NCBI GenBank assembly: GCA_950295325.1
Contig: OX485809.1
Span: 24,552,001-24,616,000 of the forward strand
From: Polytrichum commune
Taxonomy: Eukaryota > Streptophyta > Polytrichopsida > Polytrichales > Polytrichaceae
DNA length: 64,000 bases
Reading direction: 5' to 3'
The notes under the pieces are model-generated. The model made no database searches. It had not been told where the DNA came from and saw only the letters and a program-made list of their open reading frames with translations. Every line of letters starts with the position of its first letter. Position 1 is the first letter of the stretch. The translations under genes were made by a program, and so were the position numbers. Below, in pieces: positions 22,100 through 34,799 of the stretch.

Positions 22100-23984
22100 A
22101 TGACACACTCTTATAGTTTTTGACTTATGATGTTTAGACTTAAAGTGTTGGATTCATTTGGTAGGAAGGGATGTGTGTAACTTTTGAATGTATTGGTGAT
22201 TGACCATTGAGGTTGAACTTAGTAATGGAATGTGAAGGCCTGTAAAGAAGAAGCCACTATAAGTTACACAAGTATTTGTTAATACTTAAACTTATGTGCT
22301 TCATGGAATCATCAAGCGAAGGTTCGTGCAGTAATGTGAAATCAACAGCGATGACTTGATTCACACGAGGGAAATCATTGAAGGCAGGCATAGCCAAGGC
22401 GGCCGGGTGGACATTGGAGAAGGCTAAGGATGTGACCTTACCCGAACTTAAGAAATATAAGATGACATAGTGTGGGATTACTCAAGTTGTGTATATTCCA
22501 AGGGTATATTGGAATCATACATTGAATTACTAAGGGAGGATTTTCTACGTGTCATTATAACTTTTCCACTCGGGCTAGGACGAAATCGAAGGGTGGGGAA
22601 TTTTTGGTGACAAAGCTACATTGAATAAAGTGGACCATGCTAAGGCACAAGGAAATGAAAATGCTCATCCTCCAATGTTTGAAACAACCCTTTAGTAAGG
22701 GATCTTGACTTCAACATTTTTCATCTCTTATTTCTTCAATTTTGGAATCTCATTTTGAATTCCAATTTTTGGAGTCTAGCTCTTCTATTCTATCATGCCT
22801 CATATTGTTTCCAACCAATTCTTATCATTCAACAAAGACGCGCAACTTAATCATTTATAGTGGATTTGAATTACATGATAAAATTATATAATAGATAATG
22901 ATGCAATACGTACTTCTTATATACAAATTCAATTCTTATGTTCAGAAATATTGTTCATTATATATATATATATATATATATCTTATATGTGTAGATACAT
23001 AGTAAAATATGTTTAACAAGATATTATGATAGCAATCTAGTTATTTGTCTAGAAGTTATGGATGTTATCATGAGATGGGTGAAGAAATCACCTTGTTGAA
23101 GACAACTGATTGCAAAGGCTTGCTACGTATTTGCCCAAACTCATTCTCTTCATATTATAAATATTTGAATAGGCCTTGAAGTCTTGTTTTCATTGTATTT
23201 AGTCTTAGAGAAATCTAATTTGTTTTCTAGGAGTTATGAATGTTTTGATAGGGCAACCTTGATTTCAGTATGTACAACTTTGTAGCTTCTCAAAGGCTTG
23301 CTAGAGTTACCACTTTCTACCAGTCTTATATCAATAAACAAAGTTGTAAGTTGTCTTTGTTGTCCAAATAATTTTATCTAATTTCAAAATCTTGACATGA
23401 TGTTATAGATGTTCCCTAAGGTAGCTAAAAAGAATACTAATAAATGATATATATTTTTCTCTAATTGGGGTACAATTTAGGGATCAAAATAAATTGAAGG
23501 GGTCTAAGTTGCTTACTCCCATGTAAATAAACATGAACAAGATTTTGGATGTTTAGTAGGACTACTTCAATCAATTTCCTTGTAAAAGACCTTTAAATTT
23601 TAGTCTAATTATTTGTGACTCAAGAATAAGTGCAAACCCACATTTGGCTTGAAAATCTAAGGCGTATTTACATTATTTCACATATGAGTAAATTCTTGGC
23701 GATAAGCTAAGAGAAAAACATATTGAATGCAAAACTTTGAGAGGCAATGCATGTCACTTGGGGGGTGGACTCTTCATATTACGTATGAACTAATGTGAGT
23801 GTACGAAGGGGTATTATTTGAGGTATTAGGATACATAGTATACATATTGGAGAGTTTTTTAAAAAAAATTCATTAATGTGTTCATTTAAAATTCTAGTCT
23901 TTCAAAAAGAAAGGTAGATGTACAAAAGGGGCCCTAAGGCTCAAAAAATTTGTGACAATAGATGTGTTAGTTTCATCTAATTCA
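22100..23984. other. Unassigned AT-rich DNA
   Basis: Around 22565-22610, GGACGAAATCGAAGGGTGGGGAA followed by TTTTTGGTGACA resembles the end of a gypsy coding region, a polypurine tract and an LTR start, but no LTR pair is seen. The rest is AT-rich with a TA tract (22958-22981) and no recognised gene. Confidence 0.4.
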
Positions 23985-23992
23985 TATTCATC

Positions 23993-24331
23993 CTCGGGGG
24001 GGGGGGGTAGTCATTGGTTGGAGTAGCAATATACGTGCGAACAAATGATAGGGTATTTTAAAAACATGGGGGCTAAAAATTATAAATGGACTTAAGAGTA
24101 ATATAGGGTATCAAAAATGGCACTGGACATCTTTAAAGTACTATAGGGTATGGAATAATAGGTAATTTGGAATTATAAGTAATGCAAGCTATTTTTCTAT
24201 TAACCCAAAGTAGAAATTTACATAATGATAGCATGTGAAAAAAAGAACATAATTGAAAGTAATACCCCCCTATAAAATAGTGGTTGTTCGCACCTATATC
24301 CTTAACTTTTTAACACACTGCCCCCCCCGAG
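23993..24331. mobile_element. hAT-like miniature element B1
   Basis: A 339-bp element begins CTC followed by 12 G and GTAGTCATTGG, and ends CACTG followed by eight C and GAG. It is flanked by a perfect 8-bp duplication TATTCATC (23985-23992, 24332-24339). The body is nearly identical to B2 (34457-34791), with only about five substitutions and one short indel visible. The interior has repeated ATAGGGTAT words and no coding capacity. High identity between copies and intact duplications point to recent movement. Confidence 0.92.
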
Positions 24332-24339
24332 TATTCATC

Positions 24340-26575
24340 TATTGTTTTCATATGATAATAAGCCTCAATGGTTCCCTTGTCTAATATTGTTAGGGTTTGG
24401 ACTTAGTGATAAGAAAAGTTGGAGACTCTTAGAGTGTTCATGGGTTTCTTTGGGTTTTTCTCTTTGATTTGTGGCGAGGCTATTTTAGTCTTGTCTTTGT
24501 TTCTTTGATGCAATCATTGAGTTACATATTTTAGATGAATAAATGTTTACAGACTATCTCTTAGAAAATGAATATGGATTTTACATGTAATAAAATCATA
24601 TTTAATTCATGATTTATATTTTATATATGTAGTGGAGGCATCTATCACATTAAATTGAAAAGCTTAGTATAAATTCACGAGGCCATTTTCTAGCATGCCG
24701 TTAGTACGTATACATTTATTGTATTTTATAAACTTCTCGTATATAAGGGGTTCAATTTCATAGTCACCCATACACCTCATTTAGTTCCCAATGAAGAGTC
24801 CACACCCCATGACACACCGTGAGAGAGTTGTTGACAATCAACATGTAGGTTATTTCACTTAGCATTTGAGAGCGGGTGAAGGGTACTTGCATGAAGAAGA
24901 GTACTCTTATGAGGATTAAGTAAATGAGTGATGAGTAGAGGGTTAGAGATATTGAAGTCTAAAGAGATTGTAAAGAGCTATTAGCCTAAGTAGAGGAAGA
25001 CTAAGCGAGCATGAGGCGGGTTGAGTCGTAGTCATACAATCTTTACTCGTCATAGCCATGTCGAACATCAATAGTTCTTTAAAAAGAAGGGGAATAGTTT
25101 GTCTTGTGGCATTTAAAACCGTGAGTGGAGTATAGTTGGAGTAGGTCTATTGCAAATTGCCGGTAGAATATAAAGGTAGAAGTAAAATACTATACCCAAT
25201 GCACGTAATTTTGATAGCAAGCATAATGAGGCACGTATCACATGCTATAGCCTAACTTTTTGAAGACTTGCATGATGGTTGTAAGATAATTAATATAACT
25301 TAATTGTGAGATTATTGCAAAGCTTAATTCATAGCATTCTAAGACTATGCGGTCACTCATCTACACAGTACGACATTACCCCGGACTTTTCTCTAAAATA
25401 TGAGCCAATGATAACTTGCCAAGCTTTTGAGCTTCACAATTGGATTAGAGCATGATAGTAGAGTGACATGAGTTCACACATAGAAGTGAATCACACATGA
25501 TGGAAGACGCACAAACAAACCATGAAGAGTGTGACTTAACTTGATCAAGAAGGAATAAAGGGGTGAAGAGCCATAGATTGTTGTTGAATCCAATGTGACA
25601 TTAATTCCCTATAGACACTAGATCAGTCTTTGTCAAGATTTAGTACCCTAGGTTGTTTTAAACGATAGCATAGACCTAACTACAATAGAATTTACTTAAG
25701 ATAGTTGCACTTGTTATGACCACTTTTGGCATTTTAACATATGTAGGGCTAAGAACAAAGTTCAAAATGAGAAACTTCAAAAATTGGGCTTCTATATTTG
25801 GAGTCCCGGTGAAGTACCTTCCAGATTCTTGACACCCTAAGAGGTTTTCTTTTGGAATATACATTTTTGATAAGCATATGTACCTTTGCACATGTACCTT
25901 TGTAAGTTCATCTTGTATATAGGTGCATTTACTTTAGACATGCATGTGACATGTAAGAAAAGAGAGAAAGCCTACGAATATTGCACAGGGAGAAGACTGT
26001 TCTTGTTGCCCTTGAACGTGAATAATATCTATAGTTTTTTTTACAAAGTATCAACCTTGAATAATAATTATAATAAATAATAAAATAAATCCAATTTCTT
26101 AAGAAAGAAAACATGAATAAAGGGCCACTTCATCGATCGAGCATGCCACCTTAGAACGTTGGGAACCCATATTGATATTGATGCTATATATGTACATCTC
26201 GATGTGCTTGACCAAGGTTGTGACAAAGAAAGTTGAGGGGTATCTTGCTCCTAAGGAAGCCAAGCAGGTACATTGCACTCTATATATATTATAAACCCTT
26301 CAAGCGTTTCTCCCTTCAAGGCTACTTCAATAGAGAATCGAAGGTGAAGTAAAGTTGGATAAGTTACAAAATATGGACTTCTCAGTTGACCCGATTCTAC
26401 TGGTGGTTCGTGAATTCCATGCAAATCCCAAGTCCTCTCATAAACCGTGAAGACCTTTCCATGTTCATATTTAACTATGTTATAACCTAGAGTGGACACC
26501 CGTTTTCATAAAAGCGTAGTACATGTGCGACACACGAGTGGTTCTCCACACATTGGGAGAATGATATCAACGTTT
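24340..26575. other. Unassigned AT-rich DNA
   Basis: No gene is recognised; frames are under 85 codons without motifs. At about 26122, GGGCCACTTCATCGATCGAG resembles the terminus of the Harbinger-like family at 28480, so an element fragment may begin there, but no matching right end was found. Confidence 0.4.
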
Positions 26576-26579
26576 TTTT

Positions 26580-28040
26580 TTATAAAAAAGAAGAAAGAAT
26601 CACAATTTACTTTTAAGTTTTAAAATTACGGTTCTTTGAGAAGGGAGTGGATATCTATTATTCTTAGGCTCGAGCAGGCTGCGGAGCTTTAGAATTTTAA
26701 AGGCAAGATTCTCTCCCAACCCGTACTCACAACGTAGGTCAACTTGTTTATGAAAACTGGGAGGTGTGAATTTGAGTACAAGCAACGCCCTTTCCAAGGG
26801 ACTTAAATTCGTGTCGTTTTTTAAACTTTCTTTTTTTCATAACGCCAAAGGTGAAAGCTACATGTGTGATTCTTCACAAAACATTTCATCCCGATAGAGA
26901 ATTACGGCTACATGTGTGGTACTTCACGGCTTTAGGGGACTCTATGTATTAAGGGCCACTTCACACAAGAGACTGAGAGTCCGTGATCATTACACTTCAA
27001 GCACTCTCATTGGTGGAAAAGGCGGAGCCTGTCCAAGTCCGCTTCATAGTACGTTTGAGGGACCAAAGGAGTATATGAATGCAAGATGGATGTAAAGTCT
27101 ACATGGATTCCAACATGGCATTAAATGGATCATGTTTCATGGTCACTTGGACTATTTTCAAAAACCACATCTTGGAGGTAGGTCTAACACAAAATCGGGA
27201 GTCAATTAGCAAACATGATAATCAAATCATGAAGTGATTAAGGTAGACACAATCCTTACTTGGTTACTTTTTTTGAATGGACACCTAGATTTGAGTGGTA
27301 TGTGGTTAGGAGTGGCTCCAAGAAAATATATAAAAAAGGCATGTGTTTGAAAGATATTGGACTACGTGCTTAAAATATAATAATTGGTTTAGACTCAATA
27401 GTCAACACAATTCGGGGGGACCTATGGTATGCATGCCCATTTCCAATAAACCCCACCCCCCCAATCTTGATAGATAGAGTTCTCTAAAGCCATGAAGTTC
27501 CACACATGTAGTCATCATTGTCTAACATGATTGGAAAAGTTATGAAGAATCACACATGGCATTTGGCGTTATGGAAAAAATGAGTAAAAAAGGCACGCAC
27601 TTGGGTTCCTTTGAGAAGGGCACTGCTTAAGTTGTACTCAAGTTTTTGCTCCCAAATAAATAAACAAATAACCAACGTTAGGCAATCCAATGTGAATATG
27701 AGCATGTTGGCCTTACCCTGCTCAAGAATCCTCTTGGTGTTGGGTAGGGTTTACTGCCTACCTTGCGGTGGGTGGCCTCTTGGCCTCCTACCTACCTAGC
27801 TAGTTTTTGTTCTTCCATCAAGTAGAGAGAAGATTTCACAACGGGAATCGAACTGCCAACCACTTCATTTGGAAATGGGTACCTCTCCACTATCATCCGG
27901 TAGTTTAGGGTCATCTCGGACTATGCTCCCAATTATCGGAAATAGATCGAACTATGTTTTGAAATATGGGTTGGGAGAGATTCTTGCCTTTGAAAATTTA
28001 TAGTAATTTCAAAAGTAAAAAAAACAAACTATGAAGTTTT
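26580..28040. repeat. Long imperfect inverted repeat with insertions
   Basis: The left arm (26580-26945) and right arm (27480 to about 28040) are inverted copies. CATAACGCCAAAG near 26840 pairs with CATTTGGCGTTATG near 27560, GGCTACATGTGTGG pairs with CCACACATGTAG, and GATTCTCTCCCAACCCG near 26708 pairs with GGGTTGGGAGAGATTC near 27968. The right arm is interrupted around 27690-27960. The loop contains a truncated Harbinger-like copy (from 26953) and a piece of dispersed repeat D (about 27255-27425). This is probably an old large TIR element that has collected insertions. Confidence 0.65.
26953..27205. mobile_element. Truncated Harbinger-like element (GGGCCACTTCA family)
   Basis: It begins GGGCCACTTCACACAAGAGA after a TAA and follows the full copy at 28480 for about 250 bp, including CAAGCACTCTCATTGGTGGA and GATCATGTTTCATGGTCACT. 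After about 27205 the match ends, so the right terminus is missing. Confidence 0.7.
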
Positions 28041-28044
28041 GTGT

Positions 28045-28476
28045 TAAACATTGTGATATCGATTTCCAGACATGTGAAAAATCACTCTAGTATCATACTT
28101 GTACTACACTTGTGCGAAACTGCTTATTGGTCTGTTTACTTTATACGACCATTTAGTGAGTGTAAAGATCCTTACTTTCATGATCAATAAGATATTCATA
28201 AAAGCTCTGAAAATTATGAGGAAAGTAGCTATGGCCTCGACTTGGATTTGCTAACCATCTTGTACTTTAATCACATGTTTCATATCCTAGGAGAAGTAGG
28301 CTAGTCGAAAATAGTAACATTTAATGACCCATCTACCACCTTACATAGCATGGTGTCAAAGCTCCAGGGCACAGGCTATGTGTTGTTATGACTGAATGCT
28401 TTTGCAAAAAAAATTCATCATCCCAACTGAAAACATGAGCAATCAAACACTGCTTGTGTGACTTGCATGTTAGAAA
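28045..28476. other. Unassigned DNA with repeat D fragment
   Basis: No gene is seen. Positions about 28240-28345 (CTAACCATCTTG through AGAAGTAGGCT and GACCCATCTACC) resemble the end part of dispersed repeat D. Confidence 0.4.
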
Positions 28477-28479
28477 CTA

Positions 28480-28971
28480 GGGCCACTTCACGCACGAGAC
28501 TGAGAGCCCGTGACCAGTACACTTCAAGCACTCTCATTGGTGGAAAAGATGGAACCGGTCCAAGTTCGCTTCACACTACGCTCGAGGGACCAATGGAGTA
28601 TGTGAATGCAAGATGGATGTAACGTCTACATGGATTCCTACATGGCATCCAATAGATCATGTTTCATGGTCACTTGGAACTATTTTCAAAAAACCACCTC
28701 TGGGAGATAGGCCTAACACGCAACCGGGAGACCATGGCACTCTAAACGCTCACAACCATTGATTTATTCTATTTTATCATGCATGAGGACCCGCATGAAT
28801 AGAAATTCATTGAAATAGCATTTGGTTGAGGGCCATGTCACATATGACTTCACACTACACTTGAGGATCCGTGACCACAGTGCATGATTTTGGAGGTGGC
28901 TTGGGACGGCCTTTGGGCACTTTTCTCACAATGTCATGGTCTCGGCTCTTGGCTCGTGTGTGAAGTGGCCC
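28480..28971. mobile_element. Harbinger-like element (GGGCCACTTCA family)
   Basis: A 492-bp element has the left end GGGCCACTTCACGCACGAG and a right end that is its inverted copy (GGGCCACTTCACACACGAG on the other strand), followed inside by AGAGCC in both. Flanks are CTA (28477-28479) and TTA (28972-28974), close to the 3-bp TTA/TAA duplication of PIF/Harbinger elements. There is no open frame of note. The left half is shared with the truncated copy at 26953-27205. Confidence 0.75.
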
Positions 28972-28974
28972 TTA

Positions 28975-31300
28975 GTATGAAGGTTGGAATCAAGCACTAT
29001 GTATGCACTTGCAAGTAGACTGTATTCACTCCTCCCAACAATTATTGCTCTTTTTAAATTTGACAATCATTCATGATTCTTCAGTGAGAAACAAAACCAA
29101 ACTAAGGTTTGTGGCCCTGTTGTAGGCACCACCAACACCACATGTAATTTGACCTGTTGGATCAAAACATGAAATATCTCATACGGTTAGCAAAAAGTAT
29201 GAATCACACAGATCGTCATTTCAAGTTTCAAAATCGGAGTTCACATGCAAAAGTTGTAGGAGGTCAAAATCATGATTCCCTCTCTGCTGGGTGATTACAT
29301 AGGCCCTCTCAATTGTGTTAACCACTCAATCTAGAATGGTTAAATTTGTTTGTAGCAGCTAGTCCAAGCTCATCGCAATTAACATTACTAAGCTTTGGTC
29401 GTTAGGTTTGTGGGCTCATGCACAATAAGAGATTATTCAAGAAAGATGCTCATGCTAGAATCAATATTGTTCATATGAATGGCTTCTTCCCCAACAAAAC
29501 GTCAATACAGTTGAATCCAAGCTAACTATGATCTACTACCACAAAAAAAATTCATAAGAATTTTCCCATAAATGATAATTGATCCATATATCATCAAAAT
29601 GATCTTACATATGTTTTAGTGGGTTAAAACCGTGAGTAATATCATATGATCAGCCTATGCAAAGCTACCGGTTTTTAATAGCCTGACACCACTCTTTGCG
29701 TATGCTAATCTCAGTATTAAGAAAACCAAGGTGACTTTGTGTTAATTCTCTCCTAAACTCAAGGTTTGGGCCTAAACCCATGGTTTTATGTGCTTGACTT
29801 TACGAATAACTCTAAAAGTCAAACACCACTTTCTCCACCTCCTCAACCTTTGTGGATGAGAATTGTTACTTACAAGAATTGGTTTTTGTGCACAAAGTCC
29901 CAAACGGAGGAGGAGCTTGGATGACCGGAGTAGCAACTCTTGCATAATGTCATATATGCTATAATACCATATAACAAATTTTACGCAACATGAAGTTACA
30001 TTATTATTATTATGATTTTTATTTTTATTATTTAGTTCAGGAGATTCTTGTGGGCCTTTCATACTAGAAGAGTTCAAAATCATTTCTCTATAAAATTTGA
30101 TCAATTTTTGAAGAGTCAAAATGCTTTTCGAACTAAACTATATAGGATTTTTTGAAGAAAACATTGTGTACCCTAAGGCAAAATGCCCAACTATTCCGGC
30201 CTCATTAGATTTGATTTATTTTTATTTTTTATGAAAAGAATGCAGATTCTAATGATACCAGGTAGCCAAATTTTGTAAATGGGTCGATGCACATGTTATG
30301 AGCTCTAGCACTCCTAGTAGATGAACTACTATGCTTGGAATGTAGTCAACATTATAAGAATACGAAGGATTGATTTTAATAAAGACATAAAGGCACATTT
30401 TTGGAGCTTTTGTTTTTATAGGTTTTGTTTATAAAATGAGTGAGTCCAACCTTTAATGAGTTTTATTGCCAAGGACACCTATGTATAATATGTGAGCTCC
30501 CTCCTCAAAGCTTGGAGGCCTCAAATGTCAACCGTGTTACAACTTCCACATTAGAATGGCCTTGAGATTCATGCATGTCACATTTTCACTTGGTTCTAAT
30601 CCTTGGAATAGATTATTGGGAAAGGGGGAGGGGGGTTGATACGGAGATCTATTTAGTGTTATGTGTCTAACAAGTGGTGTGTTTCTATCAGAATTAGTTG
30701 ATCATGTCTTGTCAGAAACCCTAAATGAAGGAAAAAAATTGATTGGTTGTTAACTGTAATTGACAGGGGTTTGACTGGGGGAGGGGGGCGATGGGGATCA
30801 AAAAAATGGCTCCACAACAAAACATGGAATACATAATAGTCTCATGTATGTATACAGAAATCAAGATATGTTACACAAATAAAAAATTGTGATTATTGTG
30901 ATAATTCTTGGATATATGCTCATAAATCACTTTGTATTAACAAAGTTATTAAAGTGTGACGTAGATGAAGACAAGTTCTGCCTTACAAATAAGCACATGT
31001 TTTTTTGTTTTTTTTTCCAAATAATATTATGAGGAGGGTTTATAAGGTACATTTGGATGAAGTAAACTCCTCTTGTGAGAAACCTTACGTGGACTTAGGG
31101 CATATTTACCTCTCCCCCCAAAAGTCATAGTATCCTGCATATTTGTACAACATTAGGTGGAGCAATACCCCTCTCAAATGTGTACTTTGTAAAGCAAACT
31201 TTATTCAAATACTTTGAACACCCCGGAGTTTGGAGTGGCATGTGGCGGGATCTGACTAGTTGTGCCTTTGGCATGTTATCATAGGTGGCATGTTGTGTAA
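28975..31300. other. Unassigned DNA with repeat D-related segment
   Basis: Positions about 29120-29400 (CACCACATGTAATTTGACC, TGATTACATAGGCCCTC, CAATTGTGTTAACCACTC) are shared with about 35410-35660, so they belong to a longer version of repeat D. A minus-strand frame of 115 codons at 29772-30119 has no motif. The remainder shows only short purine runs (about 30620-30640 and 30775-30795). Confidence 0.4.
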
Positions 31301-32480
31301 TGTCGTAGTTATAGAAGGTGATACATATTGCTTTTGATCTATGCGATTATAGAATGAGTCACTTTAATTGGCGACAAAATGGCAATGTATACATATTAAT
31401 GGAGCTCATGATGTTGGTGGTGAGAGTCTACACAAGATGGATACATGTCAACTTGTTTGCCAAAGATGATGAGCCACACACCAAAAATTGTTTACCACAA
31501 CAAACATGTGACAAACAAAAGAGGAAATAAATATGGGAAGTTGGAAATAAATAAATATAGAAAGTTGGGCATGGTGGGAAAAACTAGGGGGGGAGTGGCA
31601 GGTTTGGAGCTAAGGTTGCCAATTGACATGGGCAATAGGACAAAGTAAGATAATTTGATCGAAGAGAAAAAAGAAAAAAAGAAAAAAGATCATTCTCTTC
31701 AAGCTCTCCATGGGGACATGGTGGTGGGTCATGGGGGACTTTATTATGAGTATGAGCATGGACGTAAATTCATATGGCGGTTTCACATGGGCATGGGCAT
31801 TTGGTTACATGATTGTATGGTTGAGTTCATCTGGGATCTTAATTCCTATGCACATGTGCAATGGGCCAAGATGACATGGGTCCAACCTAGTGAAGGGACG
31901 ACTAAAGAATATGGAGGAATGTTTATGAAGATGCATTCTTTTGGATGAGATTAGAATTGATGGAGATTATCCCCAGGATTTCAAATTTTGTTGAGACACC
32001 GGATGGTCTAGGACGATTTCCATATTGATGAAACTTATAGAAGGACTGTTAGAAAGAATGCAGTTGGAGTTACATCATAGACAATAAATTACTATGAAGA
32101 CAGTGACTTTGACGATTAAGACTGAGCTTGAAGGTGAAGACATCCTCTTGTTTTGGATGCGCTTCTATGGTGAGGAGGAGAGCTCCTCAATGTACATACA
32201 CACGAGGGAGATGAAGTAAACAGTTAACCTTCTTGTACATGGGACATGTTTTTGGTGGGTTTATTGATAAATGTGATTTGTTGAAGAATCAAATAGTTAC
32301 GCACAAGATGAGGTTCGTAACAATTTCATCAATGGATTGACCATTCCATGGATTGAATGCCAGCCATACATGCATCCTACTCAACCTAACACCAACTCGG
32401 AACATATGACCACCAAATTGAAGGGAAAGCTAGTTCATTATTGAAAGAAAGGATCACCAAGACCACCAAGGATCTCTCAT
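31300..32480 (+). other. Possible decayed coding stretch, unrecognised
   Basis: The plus strand has several consecutive open stretches (31318-31530, 31445-31648, 31655-31948) and amino-acid composition that looks more coding-like than the surroundings, with words such as DEVRNNFINGLTIPW near 32300. A gag-like retroelement relic is possible, but I see no zinc knuckle, protease or reverse transcriptase motif. I give no function. Confidence 0.2.
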
Positions 32481-32499
32481 TTGGTATGTGGGTGTTCTT

Positions 32500-32640
32500 C
32501 AATTACTTTTCTTAAACAGACGCCTATATTTAAGTGGTATGTGGTTTGATAAGGATCTAAGAAACAAACACCATGAAGTCACATGTTTAGAAGAGATTGG
32601 AGTGCGTCTTCAAATAGTATTAACTATTCAACACTCAAGT
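32500..32640. repeat. Dispersed repeat D fragment
   Basis: ACGCCTATATTTAAGTGGTA, TGTGGTTTGATAAGGATCTA and TTTAGAAGAGATTGGAGTGC match the D copies at 58170-58280 and 27275-27375. Confidence 0.6.
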
Positions 32641-32739
32641 AGTGGACATAATTGAGGACTTTTGCATTCAGTTACAGAATCACCAAACATACTCTTCCAA
32701 TAACCATAGATAAGTCAGAGCAGGTCTGATGTTCAATCA

Positions 32740-33870
32740 CATTCTTGCTAATGCTTCATCAGAGCTTCGCTAACGCAACACACGATCAGTTGCATAAATC
32801 TATCAGTTGAAGTTGGAGAACATGAAAGTGGAACCAAACAACACCCATGTACCTTAGTGCAAGAACACTCCATCGTACCCGGAACATTTAGGTGATGAAG
32901 GATAAGGTGGGTAACTGCCTGTTTTAAAAACTTCGAAACAAGCATGCAAGAATCTTGAGGACCTGCACATACAGTGCCAAGGAGGGGCAGCAAGAACGGC
33001 GCAACATTGGAGTCAAGACACAATGATTGCACAGTCTCACGAGAGTTGTGTGATTCATCTCTGAGGCAATTGTATTGAATCTGGTCATACTGAGGTCGAT
33101 CGTGAAAAATACTCATATATATATACATATATATATGAATTGGAGTTGAAAGGTATCTAATCCTCATAGGAGCGAATCCATTTCAAAGTAGATAAGACAA
33201 CCAACCAGAAGGCCGGAGTATCAACAAAGTTGGGCATAGTCCTCGATGTGAAATCCATCATAGTCTTGAATGCAAGTCTCTCTTTTGGCGATGTCAACAA
33301 TGTGTCGCGTATATTCCGCATGTTCCAAGTGTCAGATGGTTTCAGTCACCACTTTCAAGCACTTTCTCAAAATTCGATTGTAGAATCTTGCCCTACCTGT
33401 GAACTGAACTTTGTTCCCACTAGCTACCTCCTTGTTTTAATACTATCCAGAGCAGGCCAGACAGAAAACAAATTGCATAACTTACATTCCATTGCAGGCC
33501 CCAACATAGTTTCTGTCACTAGTCTTGAATGCACGAGCATGAGCTAGTTATGGTCATGCCGGGCTTTGCAAAAGTTGCCGCCTCTTAACCTCGCATGGGT
33601 ACTTTAGGCGTTCTAATCTTCAATGTCTCAATGTTTCGCGGTTACGTGTAGTAGTAATATTTTAGTGCACAAATGTTTCATAACCAAGACAGGTGTGCAT
33701 GGTAGATCAATGTTCCCATTTTGTTCCCTTGAGGGTCTCAATAGTAAAGAACAAGGTGGGAATGGATTTAGATGTTCTCCACAATGTTTGCCGGAGGGGA
33801 GCATCATGGGGAACATCAAAATCCACATCTACCTTGCTCTTTATCATTATGCAAAAGTGTGAAATTTCCA
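32740..33870 (-). other. Possible gene relic, unrecognised
   Basis: This stretch has higher GC than its surroundings and longer open frames on the minus strand (139 codons at 32748-33167, and frames across 33230-33547). The plus-strand frames overlap them. I could not recognise a domain. The composition could mark a decayed gene fragment or an element interior. No splice structure could be argued. Confidence 0.2.
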
Positions 33871-34456
33871 TCATCTGCCTTAAGAATATGTGGATAGCAT
33901 AGTTGGAAAAGATTTTGGGAGGAAAAAGACACGAGTTTGAATCATGCCACTTGCATTTTCAATTTTGCAACATTAAAGTATCATTTTCACACAAATGTTT
34001 TTATTTTAAAGCATACTGAATTTAAAAAAATCAAGTCCCTTGAGTTTCTACTAAACTCGAAAACAATGAAATATTGGAGCATTAGAACATTGAATGTGTG
34101 TAATAACCAGTAAAATGTGAGCATTTGCCTGCATGTGGTTCCTAAGGTGATATGCTCTGGCATTTTTGACATGGCCATAATTAGCTCATGCTATCAAGAC
34201 TAGTGACGGAGACTATGTTGGGGCATTGCAAGTTGGAACAAAGATAAGGTAGATGTGTGTTCTTTGGATACTTTTCTCTCTGCACCTACTTCTACTAAGA
34301 TACAAAACATGCAATTAGTGCGAGATGATTAGCAAATCCAAATTATGCCAATAGACATTTGCCTCATAATTTTAGAGCTCATATGAATATCTTATTCATT
34401 ATCAAAAGGAGGATTCTCTTGCTCATTGAGTGGTCTTAGAGGTCCTTCCAATCATG

Positions 34457-34791
34457 CTCGGGGGGGTAGTCATTGGTTGGAGTAGCAATATACGTGCGAA
34501 CAAATGATAGGGTATTTTAAAAACATGGGGGCAAAAAATTATAAATGGACTTAAGAGTAATATAGGGTATCAAAAATGACACTAGACATCTTTAAAGTAC
34601 TATAGGGTATGGAATAATAGGTAATTTGGAATTATAAGTAATGCAAGCCATTTTTCTATTAACCCAAAGTAGAAATTTACATAATGATAGCATGTGAAAA
34701 AAAAATTGAAAGTAATACCCCCCTATAAAATAGTGGTTGTTCGCACCTATATCCTTAACTTTTTAACACACTGCCCCCCCCCCCCCCCGAG
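34457..34791. mobile_element. hAT-like miniature element B2
   Basis: A 335-bp element begins CTC followed by seven G and TAGTCATTGG, and ends CACTG followed by 15 C and GAG. It is flanked by a perfect 8-bp duplication CAATCATG (34449-34456, 34792-34799). It differs from B1 (23993-24331) by about five substitutions, one short deletion near 34700 and the lengths of the terminal G and C runs. Same family, same orientation, recent. Confidence 0.93.
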
Positions 34792-34799
34792 CAATCATG

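Noticed and set aside
22565-22610. Polypurine tract plus LTR start
   Set aside because: Looks suggestive, but no paired LTR or coding region of a retroelement is readable nearby.
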